A DNA stretch of 64,000 bases from Vibrio nitrifigilis (GTDB lineage: Bacteria > Pseudomonadota > Gammaproteobacteria > Enterobacterales > Vibrionaceae). Shown here piece after piece: positions 18,147-27,226 of the stretch. The DNA lies in assembly GCF_015686695.1 (NCBI RefSeq), contig NZ_JADPMR010000004.1, forward strand, positions 1,302,001-1,366,000. The letters are read 5' to 3'. The notes under the pieces are model-generated. The model was not told the DNA's origin. It did not search any database and saw nothing but the letters and a program-made list of their open reading frames with translations. Position numbers and translations under genes: made by a program. Position 1 is the first letter of the stretch. The number at the start of each line of letters is the position of its first letter.

Positions 18147-20051
18147 TTATCCTTTCACAAAACGCAGTTTAGCGACGTCTTGTAGTTCACTGATAATTTT
18201 AAATGCATCTTTCAAGTGCTTACGCTCGAAGCTACTGAAACTATCTGGTGAAATATGATTATCAGGTGTTTTACCCTGCTTTAGTGCTTCCAATTGATGT
18301 TGAAAACGGACTTGGGTGATGAACTTATAAGCGCCAATAATATTTTGGCAACTGTCTTGTGACATTGCGCCTTGTTCTGCAGCAAACAGAAAACGTTCTT
18401 CGGTGCCCGTCATCGAACCGCCCGCGGATAATGAAAAGATCCGCGCAAGATCGATGATCAAATTTAGCGCGAATTTTTTAATATTTAGCGTCTTGCTATT
18501 ATCACCACCTTTTTCCAACACCAAATTATTAAAAATACCCAACGGGGGTTGTGTATCAATGGCATCTTTCACCAAGGCGGGCAAAAAGTTAGTGCTTTTT
18601 TGTAAACATTCATGCAAATACTGCTGCATTTGATCAACCAACTCGGTATTACCATAGATGGCACGCGTTTCGAGAAACACACTAATACTGAGAAGCTTGT
18701 TGTATTCAGGACTCGATACCCATTTACGATAATACTCTTTCCATACCGTAAGCGGTTGGCACCACTTTGGAGATGCGGCCATGTATTTGCCATCACACAA
18801 TGGATAGCCACAAGCTTGTAGACCATTACACACTCGCATAGCCAAATGACGAAAATAGAGCTCATGTTCTGGCTTCATATCATCAGACAATACCAAAGCG
18901 CTGTCTTGATCCGATAGCACATGCACTTCATTTCGCGCATGCGAACCTGCAACCACCCAAGCATAATCACAAGGAGCAGGGCCAAGTAATTCTTCGGTCA
19001 TTTGCAGTAAACGACGTGTAAAGGCATCCATGATCATCGACATAACACGACCTTGTATTTCTGCACTAATACCGCTTTCGACTAAAGATTGAAAAATTGT
19101 CAGCCGCTCTTCTTTTAAATCCGCTAATGCTTGGATATTGCCTGCGTATTTGATTTTTTCGATCAAAAATAACGCCTGCGTTTTGTGGTTATGTACCAGA
19201 TGAGACGTCGTTAATAGACCAACGACTTGGTTCTCTTTCATAACAGGCAAACAACGAATGTTGTATTGCAACATAACTGAAATCGCTTGCACCACTTTGT
19301 CATCAGCATGAATAAGCTGAGGATTACGTGTCATCACTGTCTCAATCGGGCTCGCCGTATCTACCCCCCGCGCCACAACAGAGCGAGTCATATCCCTATC
19401 AGTTACAATTCCAACTAATTCATCGTTTTGCATGATTGCAGCACAGGAACTGTAACTCAGTGAATCATTGCCACACATCAACTCCGCAACCACGCGAATT
19501 GGCGTGCCAACATTTACAATTGCAATATTCTTACTCGCCACCTCTTCCACCCGACGATAAAACAGCCCATTTTCTTCTTCGCGATAGGCGTAATCGACTG
19601 CCGAGGTTAAACGTAACTGAGCTTGAGAAGCGAAGTAATTGGCAAATTCAGGGTGTTGTTGGCAAATAGCTTGTAACTGTTGGTGCGGAATCAAATACAG
19701 TAATGAGTCTTCAATAGCTGTTGCTTGGTAGCCATCTTCTGCTTCATTAAGCGGCTCCAAAAACGTGAAACCAAACTGATCTTCTTCGCCTAATCGCGCT
19801 CGCAATTGTCCATCAGGACGACGCTGCTCTATCGCCCCTGTACGAATGATATAGAGGTAACGATCAGAACATAAAGCGCTAAAAGTAATATGTTCACCTT
19901 GCGCTAAGTAACGGACTTTTACTTGGCCCGCGACCGCTAACACAATCTCTTGCGGCAATTTATCAAACGGGTCCAAACGAATTAAAAAGTCATAAATATT
20001 AGGGGTTAATGATGATCCCACCTTTATCTCCAGATCAAAACAGCGTTTCAA
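18147..20051 (-). CDS. cNMP-binding/CBS-pair/DUF294 nucleotidyltransferase-like protein
   Basis: The 634-residue protein has three parts: a cyclic-nucleotide-binding-like domain at about 20-150 (VRYLAQGEHITFSALCSDRYLYII), a CBS pair at about 175-290 (two copies, DRDMTRSVVARGVD and HADDKVVQAISVML), and a GlnD-like nucleotidyltransferase DUF294 domain at about 330-460 (VVAGSHARNEVHVLSDQDSALV) with DUF294_C behind. The GS...DQD motif is that of nucleotidyltransferases. It probably senses a nucleotide and modifies or binds a partner. It forms an operon with the DnaQ-like exonuclease. The reaction is unknown. Confidence 0.9.
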   Translation of the reverse strand: MKRCFDLEIKVGSSLTPNIYDFLIRLDPFDKLPQEIVLAVAGQVKVRYLAQGEHITFSALCSDRYLYIIRTGAIEQRRPDGQLRARLGEEDQFGFTFLEPLNEAEDGYQATAIEDSLLYLIPHQQLQAICQQHPEFANYFASQAQLRLTSAVDYAYREEENGLFYRRVEEVASKNIAIVNVGTPIRVVAELMCGNDSLSYSSCAAIMQNDELVGIVTDRDMTRSVVARGVDTASPIETVMTRNPQLIHADDKVVQAISVMLQYNIRCLPVMKENQVVGLLTTSHLVHNHKTQALFLIEKIKYAGNIQALADLKEERLTIFQSLVESGISAEIQGRVMSMIMDAFTRRLLQMTEELLGPAPCDYAWVVAGSHARNEVHVLSDQDSALVLSDDMKPEHELYFRHLAMRVCNGLQACGYPLCDGKYMAASPKWCQPLTVWKEYYRKWVSSPEYNKLLSISVFLETRAIYGNTELVDQMQQYLHECLQKSTNFLPALVKDAIDTQPPLGIFNNLVLEKGGDNSKTLNIKKFALNLIIDLARIFSLSAGGSMTGTEERFLFAAEQGAMSQDSCQNIIGAYKFITQVRFQHQLEALKQGKTPDNHISPDSFSSFERKHLKDAFKIISELQDVAKLRFVKG

Positions 20052-20062
20052 TTAATTTTATA

Positions 20063-20094
20063 GTACAAAAAAAAGCAGCCTTCATGCTGCTTTT
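20063..20094 (-). terminator. Terminator downstream of kdgR
   Basis: Stem AAAAGCAGC/GCTGCTTTT with a six-base loop, followed on the minus strand by eight T. It is placed to stop kdgR transcription before the CBS gene. Confidence 0.85.
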
Positions 20095-20134
20095 CATTTC
20101 ACATTTTTGATCTAGCGCTCATTGATTGAGAACG

Positions 20135-20236
20135 ATATACCAATCACGTTGAAAGGAATAGTCATCCCTACCGTGATTGAACTTAATCTATGCTCGTTGA
20201 TGAACCTCTGAATCTTACATCTTGAAGTCGTTTTGA
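20135..20236. repeat. Dispersed intergenic repeat, long form, copy 2
   Basis: It begins ATATACCAATCACGTTGAAA and includes CCGTGATTGAACTTAAT and CATCTTGAAGTCGTTTTG. It aligns over about 90 bases with the copy at 48761. Confidence 0.75.
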
Positions 20237-20248
20237 TAGACTAGGTAA

Positions 20249-21031
20249 TTAAACCGGATACTGGGTATACCCAAGATTTTCCGATACATTTCGGCACGCT
20301 GTATGTAGCATTTCAACGTATTCCCCTTTTCGTTCTTCAGCAAAACGAATGGTTGGGAAAGAAATTGAAATTGCTGCGATAACCATACCAAAACGATCAT
20401 AGATAGGCGCGGCAATACAGCGTAACCCGGGTTCCTGCTCTTCGTTATCTTCAGCAAAATGTTGTTCACGCACCAAATGTAATTCATTAAGTAGCTGATC
20501 GGTATTTTGGTGGGTACGTTCGGTGTGGGGAATAAAGTCCACATCTTCTAATAAGTGACGTACATAGCTTTCATCACGTTCAGCCAGTAACACTTTACCA
20601 ATCGCAGTACTATAAAGTGGATTACGACGTCCAATACGCGAATACATGCGCAGGTTGTAACCCGAATCAATTTTATGAATATAAATGATAGCATTTTCAT
20701 CAAGAGCACCAAGGTGCAATGCTTCATTCGTTTTATCAGCAATCTGCTGCATTTCTTTGTTTGCTAAGCCAACTAAGTCTACGTATTCCAGTGACTTAGA
20801 GCCAAGCTCAAACAACTTTAGGGTCAGAGAATATTTATCTGCTTCGCCTTCTTGAGACACATAACCTAAGGTCTTCATTGTTTGCAAAAATCGATATGTG
20901 GTCGCTTTAGACATCATCAAACGTTGCGAGAGTTCCGACACACCAATTTCTTTCTGTTCACCTAGAGCCTGTAAGATACTAAATACTTTTAGTACCGACG
21001 ACACGGCTTCCGGCTGTGTTGATTTTTCCAT
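20249..21031 (-). CDS. kdgR: KdgR, IclR-family repressor of pectin catabolism
   Basis: A 260-residue IclR-family protein: winged HTH at about 10-75 (IGVSELSQRLMMSKATTYRFLQT) and a GAF-like ligand domain at 85-255 with SRIGRRNPLYSTAIGKVLLA and the conserved Cys in PGLRCIAAPI. Sequence and position next to kduD identify KdgR, the repressor released by 2-keto-3-deoxygluconate. In Dickeya it binds operators near pectinase, porin and catabolic genes. It is divergent from kduD, with KdgR-like sites between. The same protein would be expected to act on all the pectin genes in this window. Confidence 0.93.
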   Translation of the reverse strand: MEKSTQPEAVSSVLKVFSILQALGEQKEIGVSELSQRLMMSKATTYRFLQTMKTLGYVSQEGEADKYSLTLKLFELGSKSLEYVDLVGLANKEMQQIADKTNEALHLGALDENAIIYIHKIDSGYNLRMYSRIGRRNPLYSTAIGKVLLAERDESYVRHLLEDVDFIPHTERTHQNTDQLLNELHLVREQHFAEDNEEQEPGLRCIAAPIYDRFGMVIAAISISFPTIRFAEERKGEYVEMLHTACRNVSENLGYTQYPV

Positions 21032-21089
21032 TCGCTGTCCCCTTTTCTAACTTAAGTCATTATAGCCTCTCAAGATATTCGTACCACTA

Positions 21090-21190
21090 TTTTTAAAAAG
21101 GCTTTTCATAAATATGAAACCCTTCAAACACTACCCTGAAAAAACAGATCCCAATCAAGATTTTTAAAACAGCTTTTCAAAAATATTTGC
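21090..21190. promoter_or_regulatory. Candidate KdgR operators between kdgR and kduD
   Basis: Two similar blocks, TTTTTAAAAAGGCTTTTCAT at 21090 and TTTTTAAAACAGCTTTTCAA at 21161, lie 71 bases apart. The cores resemble the half-sites TGAAAC/GTTTCA of the KdgR consensus, and TTTCATAAATATGAAA adds a palindrome at 21105. They would serve both divergent genes. Confidence 0.6.
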
Positions 21191-21277
21191 CAACTGTTTT
21201 TTTTTGGAACATGATAACCACATCAGCAATGAGACGAGCTTGTCTCTTTATCAGTTAGCTACATTAAGGAAAACACT

Positions 21278-22039
21278 ATGGTTCTTGAATCATTTAATCT
21301 TGAAGGCAAAGTCGCGATAGTGACCGGGTGTGATACAGGCCTAGGTCAAGGTATGGCACTAGGTCTCGCAAAGGCCGGTTGTAACATCGTTGGCGTAAAC
21401 ATCGCAGAACCTACTGAAACAAAGGAACAAATTACGGCTTTAGGTCGTGAATTCTTAGATGTTCGCGCGAATCTCATTACCCTTGATGATGTTCCTTCTA
21501 TTATCGATCGTGCGATTACTCAGTTCGGTCACATCGATATTCTAGTCAACAATGCTGGTATCATTCGTCGTAACGACGCCATCGAATTTAGTGAAAAAGA
21601 TTGGGACGATGTCATGGACATTAACGTCAAATCTGTCTTTTTCATGTCTCAGGCGGTAGCCAAGCAGTTCATCACTCAGGGCACAGGCGGCAAAATCATT
21701 AATATTGCGTCTATGCTGTCATTCCAAGGTGGGATTCGTGTTCCATCGTACACAGCTGCGAAAAGTGGTGTCATGGGCATTACCCGCTTAATGGCTAATG
21801 AATGGGCAAAAAATAACATCAATGTGAACGCCATCGCGCCTGGATATATGGCAACCAACAACACCGCAGCACTCCGCGCTGACACAGAACGTAACCAGGA
21901 GATCGTGGAACGTATTCCTGCTGCTCGCTGGGGATTACCTTCTGACCTTGCTGGCCCTTGTGTTTTCTTAGCATCAGCCGCGTCCGACTACATCAATGGT
22001 TATACCATTGCTGTCGATGGTGGTTGGTTAGCACGTTAA
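21278..22039 (+). CDS. kduD: 2-dehydro-3-deoxy-D-gluconate 5-dehydrogenase
   Basis: A 253-residue short-chain dehydrogenase with the nucleotide motif TGCDTGLGQG (16-25), NNAG (91-94) and the catalytic Ser145, Tyr158 and Lys162. It reduces 2,5-diketo-3-deoxygluconate to 2-keto-3-deoxygluconate with NAD(P)H in pectin breakdown. The ending YINGYTIAVDGGWLAR is that of KduD. It is the first gene of the operon with ygjV-like, kdgF and the isomerase. AAGGAAAAC precedes the ATG; KdgR-like sites lie upstream. Confidence 0.95.
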   Translation: MVLESFNLEGKVAIVTGCDTGLGQGMALGLAKAGCNIVGVNIAEPTETKEQITALGREFLDVRANLITLDDVPSIIDRAITQFGHIDILVNNAGIIRRNDAIEFSEKDWDDVMDINVKSVFFMSQAVAKQFITQGTGGKIINIASMLSFQGGIRVPSYTAAKSGVMGITRLMANEWAKNNINVNAIAPGYMATNNTAALRADTERNQEIVERIPAARWGLPSDLAGPCVFLASAASDYINGYTIAVDGGWLAR

Positions 22040-22071
22040 TTTGAAGCTCATTGAGCTGTTAGGAAAAGATT

Positions 22072-22590
22072 GTGACTGTGTATGAAATTGCACAACTGCT
22101 CGGTTTTGTGAGCTTTGCGCTAGGAATTTCTACGTTTTACCAGAAAAATGATCGACGGTTAAAGATCATCATGCTGATCTTTAATCTCAATCATTTAGTC
22201 CATTTTTTCTTACTTGGCTCAATGGTTTCAACACTCAGTACTGGTTTATCCGCACTGAGAACAGCCAGCTCTATCTATACTTCGTCGAAACGAATCGCTG
22301 CTGTTTTTGCTATTATTGGTATCGTATTTGGCATCGCCATTGCCGATAACTGGTGGGATTTATGGCCAATAGTCGGTATGACGATTGGCACGGTAGCCAT
22401 ATTCACTCTCGAAGGCGTAGCGATGCGCATCGCCTTCGTTGTCGGGGCAATATGCTGGCTGATTAATAATATTTTGGTGGGTTCGATCGGGGGCACCCTA
22501 TTAGAAGCCACACTTATTTCAGTTAATTGCTTGACCATTTTTCGCATAGTTCGCGATAAGAAACGAACTATAGCAAGCCAAGCATTGTGA
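22072..22590 (+). CDS. YgjV-family inner membrane protein
   Basis: A 172-residue protein with about six membrane segments. The pattern IAQLLGFVSFALGISTFYQKNDRRLKI at the N-terminus and LWPIVGMTIGTVAIFTLEG near 105 matches the YgjV family, whose function is not known. The start is GTG at 22072 with AGGAAAAG six bases upstream. It sits inside the pectin operon, 32 bases after kduD, so it may move a related small molecule, but that is only a guess from position. Confidence 0.8.
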   Translation: MTVYEIAQLLGFVSFALGISTFYQKNDRRLKIIMLIFNLNHLVHFFLLGSMVSTLSTGLSALRTASSIYTSSKRIAAVFAIIGIVFGIAIADNWWDLWPIVGMTIGTVAIFTLEGVAMRIAFVVGAICWLINNILVGSIGGTLLEATLISVNCLTIFRIVRDKKRTIASQAL

Positions 22591-22667
22591 GCTTAAACAA
22601 AAGCTTAAGTACATTTTTCCGGTAATTTGACAAGGGAAAATACCCTAAGCTTAAGAGGACACACACC

Positions 22668-22991
22668 ATGTTTGTATTTAACGAAGACGTAGAACTTCAA
22701 GACCTAGGCGATGGCGTTTCCCGCAAAATTCTTGCCTACAGTGACAACATCATGTCGGTTGAAGTGCATTTTGAAAAAGGGGCGATTGGCGCCATGCACA
22801 ACCACCCACATGAACAATTGACCTATGTGTTATCCGGTTCGTTTGAGTTCACCATCGGTGATGAAAAGAAAGTCGTTCGCACTGGCGACGTCTTATACAA
22901 AAAACCGAATGAAATGCACGGCTGCGTCTGTTTAGAAAAAGGGGTGCTGTTGGATAACTTTACCCCAATGCGCAAAGACTTTATTGAGTAA
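22668..22991 (+). CDS. kdgF: KdgF, cupin-fold uronate-linearising protein
   Basis: A 107-residue single cupin. Metal ligands fit the pattern His44, His46, Gln50 and His84 (AMHNHPHEQLTYVLSG and PNEMHG). KdgF speeds the ring opening of 4,5-unsaturated galacturonate to the linear 4-deoxy-5-keto-uronate in pectin and alginate breakdown. AAGAGGACACACACC precedes the ATG. It lies between ygjV-like and the isomerase in the operon. Confidence 0.93.
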   Translation: MFVFNEDVELQDLGDGVSRKILAYSDNIMSVEVHFEKGAIGAMHNHPHEQLTYVLSGSFEFTIGDEKKVVRTGDVLYKKPNEMHGCVCLEKGVLLDNFTPMRKDFIE

Positions 22992-23083
22992 TTTTCTGCC
23001 AAATACCCGATGAAGTGGTGTTTGGCTAACCCATATTTGATTTTAATTTATTAGTTGCGGAGTGATCCGCAGGAGAATTCCTT

Positions 23084-23719
23084 ATGAAAATCGCACTGAT
23101 GATGGAAAACAGCCAAGCGGCTAAAAACGCGACTGTCTTAAACGAACTGACTACAGTGACAGAACCTCTCGGTCATTCCGTGTATAACGTAGGGATGAGT
23201 GATGAACAAGATCACCATCTAACTTACATCCACCTTGGGATTATGGCGAGCCTACTGCTTAACTCTAAAGCGGTTGATTTTGTGGTTGCAGGTTGTGGTA
23301 CAGGCCAAGGCGCTATGATGTCATTAAATATCCACCCAGGTGTGGTTTGTGGTTACTGTCTAGATCCATCCGACGCATTCCTATTCAATCAAATCAACAA
23401 TGGTAATGCACTATCACTCGCATTTGCTAAAGGTTATGGTTGGGGTGCAGAACTTAACGTGCGTTACATCTTCGAAAAAGCCTTTACGGGTGAACGTGGC
23501 GAAGGTTATCCAAAAGAACGTGCTGAACCACAAAAACGTAATGCAGGCATTTTAAACGAAGTAAAACAAGCCGTTGTAAAAGACAACTACTTAGATACAT
23601 TAAAAGCGATGGATCAAGAACTGGTGAAAACAGCCGTTGGTGGTCCTCGTTTCCAAGAATGCTTCTTTAGCGGTTGCCAAGTGCCAGAAATCGCAGAGTA
23701 TGTACAATCTCTTATCTAA
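23084..23719 (+). CDS. dhuI: RpiB/LacAB-family sugar isomerase, probably DhuI (4-deoxy-5-ketouronate isomerase)
   Basis: A 211-residue RpiB/LacA/LacB-type isomerase (MMENSQAAKNATVLNEL, VVAGCGTGQGAMMSLN with a Cys in the ribose-isomerase position). It occupies the place of KduI between kdgF and the end of the operon; no KduI is seen in the window. In streptococci DhuI, from this same superfamily, converts 4-deoxy-L-threo-5-hexosulose-uronate to 3-deoxy-D-glycero-2,5-hexodiulosonate, the KduI reaction. The symbol is therefore an inference from context and family. GGAGAATTCCTT is the ribosome site. Confidence 0.75.
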   Translation: MKIALMMENSQAAKNATVLNELTTVTEPLGHSVYNVGMSDEQDHHLTYIHLGIMASLLLNSKAVDFVVAGCGTGQGAMMSLNIHPGVVCGYCLDPSDAFLFNQINNGNALSLAFAKGYGWGAELNVRYIFEKAFTGERGEGYPKERAEPQKRNAGILNEVKQAVVKDNYLDTLKAMDQELVKTAVGGPRFQECFFSGCQVPEIAEYVQSLI

Positions 23720-23742
23720 CCCTTAATCCGTTATTGCCTTTT

Positions 23743-23769
23743 AAGCCAGTATCCTTACTGGCTTTTTTA
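23743..23769 (+). terminator. Terminator of the kduD-kdgF-dhuI operon
   Basis: Stem AAGCCAGTA/TACTGGCTT with a four-base loop and a run of six T. Confidence 0.92.
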
Positions 23770-23779
23770 TTGACATGCG

Positions 23780-23850
23780 ACGTTGAAAGGCAATCCCCCT
23801 TTTTTCGTGATGGATACTGAGCCCAAACTCATTGAGGTCATTGGGGTATC
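23780..23850. repeat. Dispersed intergenic repeat, copy 3
   Basis: It starts ACGTTGAAAGGCAATC, contains CGTGATGG and ends CATTGAGGTCATTGGGGTAT. It is a shortened relative of the copies at 20135 and 48761. Confidence 0.6.
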
Positions 23851-23897
23851 GCAGTAAAGTTAAATGACGCGTTCACTTTTGACGTCAGAGGACAGGC

Positions 23898-24812
23898 ATG
23901 AATCAAGACTCTCAAACACCCTACCAATCTTTAAAAGAGCTGACGCCAAACTATGAGGTGATGGCACTTTGGCAACAAGATAAACTTGCTCCCCTTCATC
24001 TAAATCAGCACTTTATCGAAAGGGGCAATCATAAACGTCATGACCGAATTTTAACCCATATTACTCACCCCGAAATGGTGGTGGTGCCACCACCATCAGC
24101 CAATGGCATCGCAGTTTTGATTATTCCCGGCGGAGGATACACTAAAGTTGCCTTTGATAAAGAAGGTATGGATACTGCAGAATATCTAGCCCATCTGGGT
24201 TTTACTTGTTATGTACTGAGTTACCGCATGCCAGGAGATGGGCATGTTTGGTCATCCAATACCGCTCTCGCCGATGCTCAGCGAGCAATGCGTTTAATTC
24301 GTAGTCAAGCTGCTAAGCAAGGAATTGAACATGTTGCTGTTATCGGTTTCTCTGCTGGTGGGCATCTCGCAGGTTGGCTTTCAACTCGTTTTGATCTGCC
24401 CGCGTATCCACTACAAGATACCGTTGATAACTATCCAGCTCAGCCCGATCTTACCGCACTCATTTATCCGGTCATCAGTATGGATGAGCGTGTCACCCAT
24501 CTGGGTTCTCGCAAACAGTTATTAGGCAGTTTGGCCGACAAGCCGTTGCATCCTGAATTTTCCATAGAAACAATGGTGACAGCGGCAACACCGCCATGTT
24601 TTATCTTACATGCCAATGATGATCCATCAGTACCGTCTGAAAACAGTATTTTGATGTGGCAAGCATTAAAAAACCACCATGTGGACGTTGATTTACATAT
24701 CGTCCAACAAGGTGGTCACGGTTTTGGTTTTCGTCATACCAAAGGTCTCACCATTGAAGCTTGGCCAACGTGGCTGCATCAATGGCTAGAACAGCGTTTA
24801 GGCTTAAACTAA
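23898..24812 (+). CDS. PaeX-like acetylesterase (alpha/beta hydrolase)
   Basis: A 304-residue cytoplasmic-looking alpha/beta hydrolase. The oxyanion motif IIPGGGYTK is at about 76, the nucleophile elbow GFSAGGH near 153, and the acid and base near HANDDPSVP and GGHGFGFR. Proteins with this layout include Dickeya PaeX, which removes acetyl groups from short oligogalacturonides. No signal peptide is seen, so it probably acts inside the cell on imported oligomers. It is monocistronic, following the kduD operon's terminator. Confidence 0.78.
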   Translation: MNQDSQTPYQSLKELTPNYEVMALWQQDKLAPLHLNQHFIERGNHKRHDRILTHITHPEMVVVPPPSANGIAVLIIPGGGYTKVAFDKEGMDTAEYLAHLGFTCYVLSYRMPGDGHVWSSNTALADAQRAMRLIRSQAAKQGIEHVAVIGFSAGGHLAGWLSTRFDLPAYPLQDTVDNYPAQPDLTALIYPVISMDERVTHLGSRKQLLGSLADKPLHPEFSIETMVTAATPPCFILHANDDPSVPSENSILMWQALKNHHVDVDLHIVQQGGHGFGFRHTKGLTIEAWPTWLHQWLEQRLGLN

Positions 24813-24830
24813 CTCCATTGAGATAGAGAG

Positions 24831-26018
24831 TTAGCCATGTCGCTCAGCAAAAGTCGGACGGCGATGTTCGACTTTTTTCTCAAAAAACCATAAGCCGAGC
24901 ATGGATAAAAATAGCATAAATAAGCTCAAAAATAGCGGGGCTTTAAAACCGAAATATTGCGCAATCACTCCCATCGCACTGGTTCCCAACATTGTACCTA
25001 ACAACATTGAGTTGGTATAAAACGCAGATGCTTTACCAATCGTTTTAGGGGCGTAATCTTGCACAATGGTGACACCAAGGCCCACAAAAATTCCAAAAAA
25101 CAAACCATTCAATAGCTGAAGAGCAATACAGACAGCCAAGTGATCGGTAAAGTACATCCCGACATAAAAAAGCATACCAAACACATACCCCAGTCTCATC
25201 ATCGGTAGTTTTCCATAACGCTGAGACCAGCTCGCCGCAAGCAGCATGACTGGAATTTCTACCGCAGCAGTCATACCCAGTAATATCCCCGGATATGCCG
25301 TTGATAAGCCCATATTACGGGTTAAAAACAGAGGCATCGAACCGACATAAGTACTGTTTGCCATATTCGCCAACATCATGATTGCACCTAGAAACCAGAC
25401 TTCTCTCGGTAAGGGTGGAGCCAGTTTCTTGTCTTTATCTAAAGGATCGATGTCTGGTGCTTTAGGTTCTTTTAATTGCAATGCAACCAAACCAATAACC
25501 GCCAACGCGACGACGGCCGATAGATAAAAATTAGATCGAAACCCTAAACGGTCAACGGAAAAGAAAGCAATCGGTGGCCCAACAACCCACAACAACGAAA
25601 CCGATGAGCGCATTTGTGAATTCAATTTAGTACTACTTTTACCGGTTGAATCCGCATAACGACGAATGATGGTTAAGATGACAGGGATAGAAGACGATGC
25701 CAAAGGCATGATTAAACATCCGACAATTAGGACGTGCCAAAAGTTTTTTGAAAGAGCAAAACCTGCCGAAGCACCAACGATTCCCAACAGCGAAAAAATC
25801 ACTAACCTTTTCGCGGAAACCCCTTTGTCGATCAATCCGGTGATTTTTTGGCTAAATAGCACCGTCATCCCCGAGGTAATCACGGTATACACACCAATAA
25901 GTCCTGGTTCAACGTGAAGACCATTGACCAAATACAAACTCATGACAGGTAAAATCAAAGCAAAAGCTAAGGCGGTAAGACCATTGGTACAAAAGAGTAC
26001 CGTCGTCTGACTTTTCAT
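24831..26018 (-). CDS. MFS sugar-efflux transporter (SetA/SetB/SotB-like)
   Basis: A 395-residue major facilitator with 12 predicted membrane segments and a charged central loop around 190-205 (LKEPKAPDIDPLDKDKK). The resemblance is to the Set family of sugar efflux proteins, for example in the N-terminal segment and the GLGVTIVQDYAP block. It is convergent with the PaeX-like gene and divergent from kdgK. A role in exporting excess sugar or pectin intermediates is a reasonable inference. Confidence 0.7.
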   Translation of the reverse strand: MKSQTTVLFCTNGLTALAFALILPVMSLYLVNGLHVEPGLIGVYTVITSGMTVLFSQKITGLIDKGVSAKRLVIFSLLGIVGASAGFALSKNFWHVLIVGCLIMPLASSSIPVILTIIRRYADSTGKSSTKLNSQMRSSVSLLWVVGPPIAFFSVDRLGFRSNFYLSAVVALAVIGLVALQLKEPKAPDIDPLDKDKKLAPPLPREVWFLGAIMMLANMANSTYVGSMPLFLTRNMGLSTAYPGILLGMTAAVEIPVMLLAASWSQRYGKLPMMRLGYVFGMLFYVGMYFTDHLAVCIALQLLNGLFFGIFVGLGVTIVQDYAPKTIGKASAFYTNSMLLGTMLGTSAMGVIAQYFGFKAPLFLSLFMLFLSMLGLWFFEKKVEHRRPTFAERHG

Positions 26019-26209
26019 GAAACAACCTAATTAAGCGAGAGAAGACAAATTCAAAATGAGCGCGAATATGCGCCCACCTAATGTCGCTCAAACCTTGGGC
26101 AATAACAAGTCTCTTTTTCTTATCCTCCAAATAATCTTCCCTTTTTAACCATAGTTTTTTCGTCACAACACCGTTTGTTTGGTTCTGAAGATCTAAGTCA
26201 CAAAATAAA

Positions 26210-26224
26210 TGAACCAATGTTTTA
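26210..26224 (+). promoter_or_regulatory. Candidate KdgR site before kdgK
   Basis: TGAACCAATGTTTTA resembles the KdgR core TGAAACATTGTTTCA at 12 of 15 positions. It lies about 60 bases upstream of kdgK in the space shared with the divergent MFS gene. Confidence 0.5.
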
Positions 26225-26284
26225 TTTTATTTGTTTATTCTTTTTATTGGCGCATAATCGGTTTAGAAAAATACAGGAGAGAAG

Positions 26285-27214
26285 ATGATGAAACCTAATC
26301 GAGTCGCTATTATTGGCGAATGCATGGTTGAATTACAAAAATCTGGAGATCTCTATAAACAGACCTTTGGTGGTGATACGCTTAATACTGCTATCTACTT
26401 GTCTAGATTAACAAAAAATAGCGGCATCCAAATTTCATATTTGACTGGCTTGGGCAAAGATCCTTTTAGTCACAGCATGATCAATGCTTGGAATGAAGAG
26501 GGTATTGATACGACTGGTGTCAGAATTTCGCAAGATAAATTGCCCGGAATGTATGCGATAGAAACCGCACCAGATGGAGAACGAAGCTTCTATTATTGGC
26601 GTAATGATGCGGCTGCTAAATATTGGATCCGCGACAGCTCTATTGTAGAGCTTGCTCAAGAACTCTCCCAATATCAATTGGTTTATCTTAGCGGGATCAG
26701 TTTAGCCATTTTGACTCCTGATTGCCGAGAAAAACTGTATGATGCCCTACTTTTATGTCACGAAGATGGTGTGAAAATCGCGTTTGATAACAACTATCGT
26801 CCAGCGTTGTGGGAATCGTCAGACATTGCAAAGAAAACCTATCTGCAATTTATGCATATCACTGATATCGCATTTTTGACCTTCGATGATGAAGTCATGC
26901 TTTATGGTGACAGCAAAGAGAGTCAAGCGATTGAACGAGCTGAACGCTTGGGCATCAAGGAAATCGTCATTAAACGTGGGTCTGAGCCTTGCATTGCGAT
27001 TAAAGCAGGAGACCGTTTTGAAATTCCTGCCACTAAAGTAGCCAATGTTGTCGACACCACTGCCGCTGGAGACTCATTTAGCGCAGGCTATTTAGCAAAA
27101 CGTCTATTGGGCGCTGACCCAGAAGCATCAGCACAATTAGCTCACCGTGTTGCCGGTACTGTCATTCAATATCGTGGCGCCATCATTCCCAAAGATGCAA
27201 TGCCGCAGATTTAA
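26285..27214 (+). CDS. kdgK: 2-keto-3-deoxygluconate kinase
   Basis: A 309-residue PfkB-family kinase: GECMVELQ at the N-terminus, FGGDTLNTAIYLSRL, and the C-terminal ATP/catalytic motif DTTAAGDSFSAGYLAKRL with the base Asp. It phosphorylates 2-keto-3-deoxygluconate to 6-phospho-KDG. AGGAGAG immediately precedes tandem ATG codons. Eda follows 12 bases later, so the pair forms one operon for the end of the pectin route. Confidence 0.95.
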   Translation: MMKPNRVAIIGECMVELQKSGDLYKQTFGGDTLNTAIYLSRLTKNSGIQISYLTGLGKDPFSHSMINAWNEEGIDTTGVRISQDKLPGMYAIETAPDGERSFYYWRNDAAAKYWIRDSSIVELAQELSQYQLVYLSGISLAILTPDCREKLYDALLLCHEDGVKIAFDNNYRPALWESSDIAKKTYLQFMHITDIAFLTFDDEVMLYGDSKESQAIERAERLGIKEIVIKRGSEPCIAIKAGDRFEIPATKVANVVDTTAAGDSFSAGYLAKRLLGADPEASAQLAHRVAGTVIQYRGAIIPKDAMPQI

Positions 27215-27226
27215 AGGATACGAGAA

